Origin: Ascaris suum
Lineage: Eukaryota; Nematoda; Chromadorea; Rhabditida; Ascarididae
Assembly: GCA_013433145.1 (NCBI GenBank)
Contig: CM024168.1
Span: forward strand, 3,534,001 to 3,598,000
Direction of reading: 5' to 3'
DNA: 64,000 nt
Shown here in pieces: positions 50,146-60,400 of this stretch. Position 1 is the first letter of the stretch. Each line of letters opens with the position of its first letter. The notes beneath the pieces were generated by a model. That model did no database searches, had not been told where the DNA came from, and worked only from the letters and a program-made list of their open reading frames with translations. The translations under genes and the position numbers were made by a program.

Positions 50146-50335
50146 AAACTTATATTCTCAATTTTAAATGCGCATAATTATGCCTCAAAAAGTGCATAGT
50201 CTCTGCAGTAACTTATATTCTCAATTTAAATGCATATATTGTGCCTCAAAAAGTGCATAGTCTCTGCAGTAAACTTATATTCTCAATTTTAAATGCGCAT
50301 ATATTGTGCCTCAAAATGTGCATAGTCTCTGCAGT
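50146..50335. repeat. three tandem copies of a 61-65-bp unit
   Basis: Copies begin at about 50146, 50210 and 50271. Each reads ACTTATATTCTCAATTT..., AAATGC..., GTGCCTCAAAA, GTGCATAGTCTCTGCAGT. They differ by a few substitutions and small indels, so the duplication is fairly recent. They lie 235 bases upstream of the candidate gene start at 50570. Confidence 0.85.
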
Positions 50336-50569
50336 GTTAATGGAATAAATAAAAGTGATCAATAGAAATTTTCGTTTCAAAAATTTCAAAGTTTTGTGAT
50401 ATCTAAAGTGTCAATTGTTTTTCTTTTGTTTTTCTCTAGAATTAGGGATAATAAGAAATTTCTTATGAAAGGAGAATATTTTCGTACTGATATTTTTATA
50501 GATACGCTAAGAAATATATCGAACGTTTTCATTTTTCTCCAATAATATACGGGTAATAATATTCAAATA

Positions 50570-51563
50570 ATGGCGGAAATGCTAGTTTCCAGTGCTTCCC
50601 TTTTTTCTGACAGTGAAATAAATGCTCCTAATATGGGAATCAACATCAATTACCTTCGCACTGCTCGTACATCTCTGCTAATACTATCAATCCTTACTTA
50701 TACTACCCTTTTGGTGAGTAAAGACATGAACCACCTAGATCTTATGTGCAGTGCAGCATTGCTTTATAGATATTTTGTAGACATATGCGTGGGTATAACG
50801 AGGAGGAGGCTAGGTCTGCGAGTTATGAAACCAATTAGTACCAAGTAAAAAAGCGACCAATAATCTTCCAGTCGCAAGTAAGGAGAAAGAATTTTCCTCG
50901 TTATTGACAGCTATTGGTGGAGCTGATAAATAATATTCGGAAAGAAAGCTTTCGTGGCAAAATGAATGTGAAGAAGTTGTAATAATACCGTGCGCTTTGA
51001 GTTCACGGTTTTGCCGACTGAAATGAAAGAGCTTCAAAACCATTGATAATGTCGACGTTATCAACGGTAACGCCCGCTGTTCTCGCTCCATGATTTCCAT
51101 GTCTTGTTAAGTGGTTTTACTCGTTTCAAAACTTGTTAAATTAATGGCCACCAAGCAATGAGGTTTATGCACATCAATTACTGATAGGATTGCTTCTTCA
51201 AGCTCGATAGTCAGACTCGTTCCTTTCAGTTGACGGTATATTTGATCTTGGCGTTATAGCTGATTTAGATTTCTTGGAGTTGCTGCAATATTTCTCTTTT
51301 GCTGAAAAGTCATCTTCTGTGTCATGCAGCATAGATATCTCGGACGATATCGCAAGACTTTCACCGTATACGGAATACTGCACTTCACCTATTCTGGAAC
51401 AATGCACCTCGCCCTACCCCTTTTTCTCGTTTCTGGCATCGCAATGCTCGCAAATGCCCAAAGTTGTTTCACTCCTAGCGTGTTCATTCAAATCCGTTTT
51501 GGCTCTTATCAACCGACTAACTTGCTAGATTCGAAGTCTTACATGAAATTATCCAGGTATTAA
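50570..51563 (+). CDS. candidate two-exon small membrane protein, family uncertain
   Basis: Exon 50570-50713 starts at ATG and ends at a strong donor (TTTTG|GTGAGTA), phase 0. It reads MAEMLVSSASLFSDSE, then INYLRTARTSLLILSILTYT, which looks like a cytosolic N-terminus running into a first membrane helix as in MARVEL/CKLF-type proteins. Exon 51330-51563, after acceptor TCATGCAG, is also phase 0. It gives a second hydrophobic helix (MHLALPLFLVSGIAMLANA) and stops at TAA, for about 125 residues. The joining of the two exons and the family are inference. The second exon overlaps a - strand frame (51198-51393) that is equally open, so the exon 2 call is weak. Exon 1 is better supported. Confidence 0.4.
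51198..51393 (-). CDS. possible C-terminal exon of an unknown - strand gene
   Basis: After acceptor TTGTTCCAG a - strand frame runs 64 codons to a TGA stop at 51198-51200. It reads IGEVQYSVYGESLAISSEIS and ends in a hydrophilic Ser/Lys-rich tail (SNSKKSKSAITPRSNIPS, then ESDYRA). A second - strand frame upstream, 51699-51929, has the Cys spacing of a secreted domain (ICSPTEIKATEACYAACNNV, then NVCTRQFY) but stops before any usable donor in the right phase. Part of this exon overlaps the competing + strand exon at 51330-51563. Confidence 0.3.
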
Positions 51564-51999
51564 GATATATAAACTCAACTTGTTTCCAGATCACTGCACG
51601 GATTTGTCGTAGACAGACTCGGAGAAGGTGGAAAAGTTGTGGGGTTCCGCTAACATAAACGATGTAGACATCAGTTTCAGTTTACTGAGAGAATATACCT
51701 AAGCGTATTTTGAAAAGCTTTGATAAAATTGTCTTGTGCATACATTGAAATACTCCCTCTGAAGAAATAAGAACCGGACATTGTTGCATGCAGCGTAACA
51801 TGCCTCAGTCGCCTTGATCTCCGTTGGACTGCAAATTTCACGTTCAAAATGCTGTTCGTAATGATCGTTTCGCACTCTCCTTTTATGCTTACGGCGTGCA
51901 ATTCTTTCTCCATTGTGTGTACCACTCACCGACTCTGCATCAACGTTTTTTCATATTTTCCTTTTTATTGTCTCTAGCGGAGCTTCTAAGCTTTTGACG

Positions 52000-52271
52000 T
52001 GTATTTATTTATATGTTTCCGCCATATGTTCCCTTTGAACAGACTAGTATACCAAATTCCCAAAAGCATTTGCTATGAAGACTTTCTCCTTCGATTTGCC
52101 GCTTGGTGGAGAAAAAGTTGCAGCAATTCAGTCTGGCAGAGCTGCTGTGTCAGTCAGGAACAAATCCGGGCGTCATATCTGTTTCAAACAATCACAGCCT
52201 GCACAAGATTTAAATTAAAAAATTCATTGCACTTAAGAAAATCACTCCCTCCCCTCAATTTCAGCACGTGA
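52000..52271 (+). other. open frame with five cysteines, gene status unknown
   Basis: The frame through 52030-52271 reads SICYEDFLLRFAAWWRKSCS, then VWQSCCVSQEQIRAS and TACTRFK, ending at a stop just before the tRNA array. The opposite strand has stops in all frames. No start context or splice partner was identified. Confidence 0.2.
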
Positions 52272-52331
52272 GCATTCACAATAGCAGACATTGAACCGAT
52301 GCAAATTCCGTTCCAATTTTAAAACTAGCAG

Positions 52332-52404
52332 CGCCTTCTGGGGGACTCGAACCCATCACCTTCAGAATAAAAGCCCATTCTCAAAATACTGAGCTAAAAG
52401 GGGC
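52332..52404 (-). pseudogene. tRNA-Lys pseudogene (decayed outlier)
   Basis: The 3' half (GGGTTCGAGTCCCCCAGAAG) is recognisable as the T arm of the array tRNA. The D arm and anticodon stem have many changes and the acceptor stem no longer pairs well. It marks the old left edge of the array. Confidence 0.8.
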
Positions 52405-52699
52405 TCACGCAGATAAACCTGCCCATTGAGGCTTCGTATGGTGGATCATCGTCACATCCGAGCATCGACTTCTCTGCATGGAAATGTTACTCTGAAACAA
52501 AAATCAGCTGCGCCTTCTTTGGGGGGTAAAAAAGCCTCCTTCAACGAACCGCACTGAGAAACCTGGTGTCACACCCTCAGAATGAAGACCCTACTCCACA
52601 CTAGGCCTAATTGAACTCTCGCACAGTATGTATTTCGTCGCAACCGTAAACGACACCCCAAACTTCCTGCAAAATTTGCCTCAATTTGAAAAGCGCTCG

Positions 52700-52772
52700 C
52701 GCCTTCTGTGGGACCCGAACCCACGACCCTCAGATTAAAGTCTGATGCTCTACCGACTGAGCTAAGAGAGTC
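52700..52772 (-). pseudogene. tRNA-Lys copy 1, probably non-functional
   Basis: One base is missing in the anticodon loop (ACTTTAATC instead of ACTTTTAATC), the 5' acceptor strand reads GACTCTC instead of GCCTTCT, and the B box has GGTTCGGGTCC. Confidence 0.8.
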
Positions 52773-53004
52773 ACACCGGATGACTTTCCGGGACAGCCGT
52801 GCATTGATTTCGGCACGCTGTAGCACTGAATTGATGTTTTCGGTGCAAAAGACAAGTTTTTCCGATACTGGGACCTTTCACAATCGCATAATAGTCCGAG
52901 GTCTAGCGACTTTGGGAAGAGTGCTTATGCAATGCGTCGTTTTGCCTGACCTTCACATAGGTTGCATTTGCGCATAAAGGATTTGCCGCGATTCTTCCAG
53001 ACAA

Positions 53005-53078
53005 CGCCTTCTGTGGGACTCGAACCCACGACCCTCAGATTAAAAGTCTGATGCTACTGCCGACTGAGCTAAGAAGGC
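53005..53078 (-). tRNA. tRNA-Lys(UUU) copy 2, altered D arm
   Basis: Acceptor stem, anticodon arm (CAGACTTTTAATCTG) and T arm are intact. The D arm reads CGGCAGTAGC instead of CGGTAGAGC, one base longer and with a weakened stem. Confidence 0.65.
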
Positions 53079-53329
53079 TCCACCGGATGGACTTTTCGGA
53101 CAGCCGTGACAGGGCGTGCATTGATTTGGGCTGATGACCAGCGCTGCATCACTGAATTGACGTTTTCGGTCAAAAGACAAGTTTTTCCGATACTGGGACT
53201 TTTCACAATCACATTAATAGTCCGAGGTCTAGCGACTTTGGGAAGAGTGTTATGCAATGCGTCGTTTTGCCTAACCTTCACATAGGTTGCATTTGCGCAT
53301 AAAGGATTTGCCGCGATTCTTCCAGACAA

Positions 53330-53398
53330 CGCCTTCTGTGGGACTCGACCCACGCCTCAGATTAAAAGTCTGATGCTCTACGACTGAGCTAAGAAGGC
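53330..53398 (-). pseudogene. tRNA-Lys copy 3, broken
   Basis: Four bases shorter than the intact copies. Losses fall in the variable/T-arm region (GAGGCGTGGGTCGAGTCC) and the D loop. Confidence 0.75.
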
Positions 53399-53638
53399 TC
53401 ACACGGATGATTTCCCGGACAGCCGTGCATTGATTTGAGTGCGTGACCAGCGCTGCATCAGTGAATTGCGTTTTCGGTCAAAAGACAAGTTTTTCGATAC
53501 TGGGACTTTTCACAATCACATTAATAGTCCCGAGGTCTAGCGACTTTGGGAAGAGTGCTTATGCAATGCGTCGTTTTGCCTGACCTTCACATAGGTTGCA
53601 TTTGCGCATAAAGGATTTGCCGCGATTCTTCCAGACAA

Positions 53639-53709
53639 CGCCTTCTGTGGGACTCGAACCCACGACCCTCAGATTAAAAGTCTGATGCTCTACGATGAGC
53701 TAAGAAGGC
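53639..53709 (-). pseudogene. tRNA-Lys copy 4, D loop shortened
   Basis: The D region reads GCTCATCGTAGAGC, two bases shorter, and has lost the GG that contacts the T loop. Other arms are intact. Confidence 0.65.
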
Positions 53710-53949
53710 TCACACCGGATGACTTTCCCGGGACAGCGTGCATTGATTTGAGCTGATGACCAGCGCTGCATCAGTGAATTGAGTTTTCGGTCAAAAGACA
53801 AGTTTTTCGATACTGGGATTTTCACAATCACATTAATAGTCCCGAGGTTAGCGACTTTGGGAAGAGTGCTTATGCAATGCGTCGTTTTGCCTGACCTTCA
53901 CATAGGTTGCATTTGCGCATAAAGGATTTGCCGCGATTCTTCCAGACAA

Positions 53950-54022
53950 CGCCTTCTGTGGGACTCGAACCCACGACCCTCAGATTAAAAGTCTGATGCT
54001 CTACCGACTGAGCTAAGAAGGC
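53950..54022 (-). tRNA. tRNA-Lys(UUU) copy 5, intact
   Basis: 73 bases with full cloverleaf: acceptor GCCTTCT/AGAAGGC, D arm GCTC...GAGC, anticodon arm CAGA-CTTTTAA-TCTG with anticodon TTT, and T arm CGTGG-GTTCGAGT-CCCACA-type stem. Internal A box (TAGCTCAGTCGG) and B box (GGTTCGAGTCC) for RNA polymerase III are present. Confidence 0.96.
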
Positions 54023-54262
54023 TCACACCGGATGACTTTCCGGGACAGCCGTGATTGATTTGGGCTGATGACCAGCGCTGCAGCACTGAATTGAGGTTTT
54101 CGGTGCAAAAGACAAGTTTTTCCGATACTGGGACTTTCACAATCACATTAATAGTCCCGAGGTCTAGCGACTTTGGGAAGAGTGCTTATGCAATGCGTCG
54201 TTTGCTGACTTCACATAGGTTGCATTTGCGCATAAAGGATTTGCCGCGATTCTTCCAGACAA

Positions 54263-54334
54263 CGCCTTCTGTGGGACTCGAACCCACGACCCTCAGATTA
54301 AAAGTCTGATGCTCTACCGATGAGCTAAGAAGGC
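54263..54334 (-). tRNA. tRNA-Lys(UUU) copy 6, D loop one base short
   Basis: Identical to the intact copies except GCTCATCGGTAGAGC in the D arm, which keeps the GG pair. It may still fold. Confidence 0.75.
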
Positions 54335-54566
54335 TCACACCGGATGACTTTCCGGACAGCCGCGCATTGATTTCGGCACGCTGTAGCACTGAATTGATGT
54401 TTTCGGTGCAAAGACAAGTTTTTCCGATACTGGGACCTTTCACAATCACATTAATAGTCCGAGGTCTAGCGACTTTGGGAAGAGTGCTTATGCAATGCGT
54501 CGTTTTGCCTAACCTTCACATAGGTTGCATTTGCGCATAAAGGATTTGCCGCGTTCTTCCAGACAA

Positions 54567-54638
54567 CGCCTTCTGTGGGACTCGAACCCACGACCCTCAG
54601 ATTAAAAGTTGATGCTCTACCGACTGAGCTAAGAAGGC
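54567..54638 (-). pseudogene. tRNA-Lys copy 7, anticodon stem broken
   Basis: One G is missing in the 5' strand of the anticodon stem (GCATCAACTTTTAATCTG), so the stem cannot pair as in the other copies. Confidence 0.6.
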
Positions 54639-54877
54639 TCACACGGATGACTTTCCCGGGACAGCCGTGCATTGATTTGGGCTGATGACCGCGCTGCAGC
54701 ATGATTGAGGTTTTCGGTGCAAAAGACAAGTTTTCCGATACTGGGACCTTCACAATCACATTAATAGTCCCGAGGTCTAGCGACTTTGGGAAGAGTGCTT
54801 ATGCAATGCGTCGTTTTGCCTAACCTTCACATAGGTTGCATTTGCGCATAAGGATTTGCCGCGATTCTTCCAGACAA

Positions 54878-54948
54878 CGCCTTCTGTGGACTCGAACCCA
54901 CGACCCTCAGATTAAAAGTCTGATGCTCTACCGACTGAGCTAAGAGGC
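54878..54948 (-). pseudogene. tRNA-Lys copy 8, two single-base losses
   Basis: One base is missing in the 5' acceptor strand (GCCTCTTAGC) and one at the T-stem/acceptor junction (GAGTCCACAG). Anticodon arm intact. Confidence 0.6.
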
Positions 54949-55179
54949 TCACACCGGATGACTTCCGGACAGCCGCGCATTGATTTCGGCACGCTGTAGC
55001 ACTGATTGAGGTTTTCGGTGAAAAGACAAGTTTTTTCGATACTGGGACCTTTCACAATCACATTAATAGTCCCGAGGTCTTCGACTTTGGGAAGAGTGCT
55101 TATGCAATGCGTCGTTTTGCCTGACCTTCACATAGGTTGCATTTGCGCATAAAGGATTTGCCGCGATTCTTCCAGACAA

Positions 55180-55252
55180 CGCCTTCTGTGGGACTCGAAC
55201 CCACGACCCTCAGATTAAAAGTCTGATGCTCTACCGACTGAGCTAAGAAGGC
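55180..55252 (-). tRNA. tRNA-Lys(UUU) copy 9, intact
   Basis: Sequence identical to copy 5 over all 73 bases. Confidence 0.96.
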
Positions 55253-55482
55253 TCACAGGATGACTTCCCGGACAGCCGCGCATTGATTTCGGCACGCTGT
55301 AGCACTGAATTGAGTTTTCGGTGCAAAAGACAAGTTTTTCCGATACTGGGACCTTTCACAATCACATTAATAGTCCGAGGTCTAGCGACTTTGGGAAGAG
55401 TGCTTATGCAATGCGTCGTTTTGCTAACCTTCACATAGGTTGCATTTGCGCATAAAGGATTTGCCGCGATTCTTCCAGACAA

Positions 55483-55554
55483 CGCCTTCTGTGGGACTCG
55501 AACCCACGACCCTCAGATTAAAAGTCTGATGCTTACCGACTGAGCTAAGAAGGC
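55483..55554 (-). tRNA. tRNA-Lys(UUU) copy 10, one base lost in D stem
   Basis: The D arm reads CGGTAAGC instead of CGGTAGAGC. All other parts match the intact copies. Confidence 0.65.
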
Positions 55555-55792
55555 TCACACGGATGACTTTGGGGACAGCCGTGCATTGATTTGGGCTGAT
55601 GACCAGCGCTGCAGCACTGAATGAGGTTTTCGGTGCAAAAGACAAGTTTTTCCGATACTGGGACTTTCACAATCACATTAATAGTCCCGAGTCTAGCGAC
55701 TTTGGGAAGAGTGCTTATGCAATGCGTCGTTTTGCCTAACTTCACATAGGTTGCATTTGCGCATAAAGATTTGCCGCGATTCTTCCAGACAA

Positions 55793-55865
55793 CGCCTTCT
55801 GTGGGACTCGAACCCACGACCCTCAGATTAAAAGTCTGATGCTCTACCGACTGAGCTAAGAAGGC
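55793..55865 (-). tRNA. tRNA-Lys(UUU) copy 11, intact
   Basis: Sequence identical to copy 5 over all 73 bases. Confidence 0.96.
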
Positions 55866-56120
55866 TCACAGGATGACTTTCCGGGACAGCCGTGCATTGT
55901 TTGGGTGATGACTGCGTTGATTTGAGCGATGACCAGCGCTGAAGTGATTTGACGTTTTCGGTGCAAAAGACAAGTTTTTCCGATACTGGGACCTTTCACA
56001 ATCACATTAATAGTCCTGAGGTCTAGCGACTTTGTGAAGAGTGCTTATGCAATGGTCGTTTTGCTAACCTTCAATGGTTGCATTTGCGCATGAAGGATTT
56101 GCCGCGATTCTTCCAGACAA

Positions 56121-56194
56121 CGCCTTCTGTGGGACTCGAACCACGACCTCAGATTAAAAGTCTGATGCTCTAATGACCGACTGAGCTAAGAAGG
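56121..56194 (-). pseudogene. tRNA-Lys copy 12, broken
   Basis: Two bases are lost around the T arm, there is a three-base insertion in the D loop (CGGTCATTAGAGC), and one base is lost in the 5' acceptor strand. The adjoining spacer is also rearranged (56200-56270). Confidence 0.75.
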
Positions 56195-56450
56195 TCACAC
56201 CGGATGACTTTCCCGGGACAGGTGCATTGAGGTGTGATCGCGATTGATTTGGGCTGAGACACGCTGAGCAGCTGAATTGATGTTTTCGGTGCAAAAGACA
56301 AGTTTTTCCGATACTGGGACTTTCACAATCACATTAATAGTCCCGAGGTCTAGCGACTTTGGAAGAGTGCTTATGCAATGCGTCGTTTTGCCTAACCTTC
56401 ACATAGGTTGCATTTGCGCATGAAGGATTTGCCGCGATTCTTCCAGACAA

Positions 56451-56523
56451 CGCCTTCTGTGGGACTCGAACCCACGACCCTCAGATTAAAAGTCTGATGC
56501 TCTACCGACTGAGCTAAGAAGGC
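56451..56523 (-). tRNA. tRNA-Lys(UUU) copy 13, intact, right edge of array
   Basis: Sequence identical to copy 5 over all 73 bases. The array's conserved sequence ends about 90 bases further right, at about 56615. Confidence 0.96.
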
Positions 56524-56639
56524 TCACACCGGATGACTTTCCGGGACAGCCGTGCATTGATTTGGGCTGATGACCAGCGCGCAGCACTGCACTGACGTTT
56601 TCGGTGCAAAAGACGTTCTTTTCGGATAGTGTTCCCTTG

Positions 56640-56723
56640 CGGTATGTTTTCATATTTACGATATATTTTCACATTTAAGGTATATTGTTTCCTTAGGGTA
56701 TATTTTCATATTTACTGCGACGT
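56640..56723. repeat. short tandem repeats GGTATATTTTCATATTTA
   Basis: Four imperfect copies of an 18-25-base unit (GGTATGTTTTCATATTTAC and relatives), directly between the tRNA array and the GC-rich segment upstream of CIAO1. Confidence 0.7.
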
Positions 56724-56734
56724 TTTTATTGCCG

Positions 56735-56913
56735 AGTGACGACTGCCGCGCCGCTCTCGGGGAAGCGCGCGGTCTCTCTGCATCTGTCTCGTGCGCCTGC
56801 GCTTGTGGCTCATGTGCGTCGACCCCATGTCATCGATGCCTTAATCTAGTTATTCTGTGGTCGAATGTGGGAATAGACGAGGACGTGATTGAATTTTTGC
56901 TTGAAAGTTACAG
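56735..56913 (+). other. GC-rich exon-like segment, possible 5' exon of CIAO1
   Basis: 56735-56840 is strikingly GC- and CpG-rich for this window. An open frame (through VGIDEDVIEFLLESYR) ends at a good donor, TTACAG|GTAAAC, phase 2. Spliced to the acceptor at 57477/57478 it runs in frame (adding LKGFFQA) into the CIAO1 ATG at 57500. No in-frame ATG was found in the segment, so it may be a 5' UTR exon whose open frame is chance, or an N-terminal extension started further upstream. The GC content is compatible with a promoter region. Confidence 0.4.
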
Positions 56914-57477
56914 GTAAACGTTGCTTAGCGATGGTATATGAGGTATCATATCGGTTTTTTCTTTTTTCAGTGGTGATATCGTAGGTTTGGAAATCTGTGA
57001 GCAACTATTGTTTAAGTCAGGTTTTACTAGGTTTGTACTAGTTTCTTTTTTATTACTAGGCAGTTGTAATTTTCAGCATTATTTACTCGCTGGCGGGGAT
57101 TAGCTATTTGATGTGCTTTAAGTCTGGCTGCAGCTTATGTAAGTGGTATAGACCATGCAAAAAAGCAGAAGAGATTCCTTTTTCGTAGTTTTCATAAAGT
57201 CCACTTTGGTTCTCCTGTCGAGTCTACGTTAGATTAGGTCGTGATGAGAGAACGGACGAGACTCCTTTTTTTTTCAATTTTCGACCTTCACGTTTTGACG
57301 ACTTATGTATGACTGTTAACGAGCATTGTTTGATAAGGATTGCAATATTATCGCTTCGCCCATCCCTTACGTTTATGGTTCAGAGAGGTTCTGATTGAGG
57401 ACAATCGTTGCCAGGTATATACCAATTTCGATAAGAATTATATTTTTTCACGTATGAGGTGTGCATGAATTTTTCAG

Positions 57478-60400
57478 GCTGAAGGGTTTTTTTCAAGCAA
57501 TGCCAAGTAGTGAAGGTGGAGAGTTGCGACATTCGAAAGGTGCTATATTCACTCGGGTATGGTGTGTAAAGTGGAACCACAAAGGAGACGTCCTGGCGAG
57601 TTGTGGTGATGACAAAACTGTGAAATTATGGAAGTATATAAATGGTAATAACATTTTTCTTTGATCCCTTAATGTTGTGCGATCGGGTCTGAGAATACAT
57701 ACTATAATCATCCGTGAAAAAAACTATAGGAAGATTTGCGCATTAATGACTTCCCCCATGCTAACATGGTCACCAAAACCCTTTCGTTCACGTTCACCAC
57801 GTTTGTTGTATACTCGTTTTTATCTAAAGACTACAACAATTCTAAACGATGTTCTTCCGGTTCAGTGTTCTTGAATGTAACTGATCGAGAATGTGTCCCA
57901 GTTGTGTAGTGCTGTAAAATTAACGTTGCATTGTAGTACCAAAATATAAGTGTTGTGTTAAGCCACTGCTCAATATGATGAGTATCAGCATTGCTTTACC
58001 TAAATACTACTAGGATATGTGATATGAGTGGCGCTTCGATTATTTCACAAGTTTCAGGAGAGATGTTTGAATACGCTGATCTGAGCTTTTATATTTACGC
58101 CATTAAATAGCGCTATAAATGCACTCGAATAATCTGACATTAATACGCAACAAAGCATAAAAAATTTGCACAATTCCGCAGATCTCGTTATACTTCACAG
58201 CAGGCGTTTTTGTGCGAATGTTTTGTATGGCTAACTTTTCGTTGTCTAAAGCTCCCACTTTATTTTGCTCCAGGAACCCCCCCCCCCCCACTACGGCGCA
58301 GTTGTCTCGTTCTGGGATATTTTACATGTTGACCGCTTGCCAGAGGTTTTACGTTAAACCTGAGCGAGTTGGTGCACCTTCACTGTTATAACTGAGAAAG
58401 AACTGTAGGTGAAATGTTTAGCCGTCTTCAGCCTCGAATTGGCTTAGTTACGCGGCAGTCGACTGGTTTTAAACTGATAGGCTTGTTTTGTTTCTTTTCA
58501 AGTAGTGGGAAAATGTGATAATTCCGAAGAATCAAGGTTGATAAGTTATTTCCTAAAGGAAAACAAAAAAATTGCTGAATTTTTAAGTTTCATTGCAAAC
58601 GGAATTGAATGCTTATGTTATATTTGTTTTAAAACGATAAGCTTTGATTATCGTTTTGATGAGCAATTTGGGTAAGCTTTGACTAATGAAATCATGGCTG
58701 GACGGGAGTCGAGGCATGGTCGCTTTTTGAGTTGACCTCTTCAGTCCAGAATTTGGACCCTAACCCTGCCAATAAAGTACATTGTGAGCTGGTAAGCGCT
58801 CGTTTTTGGGTGGAGGATGAAGCCGCGAGAAAAAAGGTTTTTGGCCTCAACTTACGGGAAATAACTAATGCACTGCAGAGCCTTATACTTGTGCGACCTC
58901 GTGACTTACAGATTCGAGATAGTATGCCATCTATAGTCACCAGAATCCATCTATAGACGTTAATTTTTGCGCCAGTTAAAATTCTTGCAAAAGAGTTGGG
59001 ATAAGGATTTAGCTCCAAGTAGTCGCACCCTTTCACTTTAACTAACAAATAGTTCTGGAAACACCTCGGGTAGACGAGATGGATTGCAAAAGATATATGA
59101 ATTGCATAGAATGCAAATTTATTTTCATGAAAACACTTAAATTGTGTGTCAGTTTTGTGTCAGTTTGCAGAGCCACCGTATTTAAAGTATTCGTCGTCAT
59201 TAAGTGGTTCACATACACGTGCAATACGAAATGTAACATTCTCACCGTCGGACAGATTTCTTGCTTCAGCCGGATTCGATGCGACTGTTATCGTCTATGA
59301 GCTAACCGAGTTAGTGCCTTCATTTTTTTTTTTTTTATTTGTTTTATCGCCGAGTTTTGCTACGGATTTTATTAATGGGGGAAATTTTAACCCTCTCCCA
59401 CTTCCCCTTCTCCTCGTATATCTGCGATAGAAGAAAGCCTACTGAATACTGAAGGGAGTTGTAGTTGTTCGGTGTTATGTAGGCGAATGTGGCCTAATAA
59501 CTAGCTCCTATTTCGGTGTCATAGCAGTACTACCGCCCTCACCAGATGTAGGTAGGTTTACATTCCCCCGCATTCTGTGCAGTGTTCCGATGTTTTCTCG
59601 AAGCCTCGTCTTCGTAGGTCTATTGCAAAAAGTTATTTTTGACAGTTCTTGGGTTCATATACACTGTTATCGAGAAGTAGAAAGTTCTTATTTTTGGGTT
59701 GATAAGCGAAATAGATGATATGTTCATTTGCTGCAATATAAAACACAAGATTATTATTATTATTATATTTCAAGCCATAGAATCATTTATGGGCGTCTTT
59801 TCTTCCTACCTCATGAGAGGGGATGAAGGGGAAGTGACTTTTATAGATGTCGGAAAGTTCAACTTAGAAGTCGAAAAATGATAGAGAAAATGCCGTAGAA
59901 TTGAAGGGAAAGGTGGTGGGAGAAAGGGGAATGAGCACAATGTTAAGAGAGTAAATGGTTGATAATGGTTAAAACGGAAAACTGAAAACCGTTTGAGCAG
60001 AAATGATAAAATCTCGCATTAACGGATAGATCGCAAAGGCGCATAATAGTATTAGAGATTACCGGGTACATATGCTTAGAAGTTTGTTTTATTTGGGAAG
60101 AGAGAACAAAGATGCTTTCTAACTGCTGCAACAAAGATGTTGCTCTATAAAATGACGTTTGAATCATATTGGAAGGCAACATCTCGGTGATCTGTCTCAA
60201 AGTGGTTTGGACCAGTGATGACCTCTTCTAGTGAAACTTCCACCCTTCTCTCCCGTCTCGCCCATATTGCGATGATATGAGAGAATATATTAGGCACTGA
60301 ACCACTTATTGTACTTCGCACTAATAAACACGTTGCTGTAATATTCGGTAGTAGCATGTTTGTCTACTTATAGCCTATGTTTACCTTTATTTCTTGCATT

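Larger units (their letters stand above)
52332..56600 (-). repeat. tandem array of tRNA-Lys(UUU) units, about 310-bp period
   Basis: Thirteen tRNA-like copies start (3' ends on +) at 52700, 53005, 53330, 53639, 53950, 54263, 54567, 54878, 55180, 55483, 55793, 56121 and 56451, spaced 302-330 bp. The spacer is well conserved too. It includes GTTTTCGGTGCAAAAGACAA, CACAATCACATTAATAGTCC, TAGCGACTTTGGGAAGAGTG and GCATTTGCGCATAAAGGATT blocks. The left edge decays: a degenerate tRNA at 52332-52404 and a barely recognisable unit near 52508-52600. Units differ mostly by single missing bases. Confidence 0.95.

Noticed and set aside
52569..55817. A series of 73-97-codon frames on both strands with repeated peptides
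   Set aside because: They run through the tRNA units and spacers of the tandem array and owe their similarity to the DNA repeat; frames break at each single-base loss.
57461..57499. An earlier CIAO1 start ([12 protein letters not shown]...)
   Set aside because: It reads through the acceptor TTTTTCAG at 57471-57477; the ATG at 57500 lies just after the acceptor and fits the family N-terminus.
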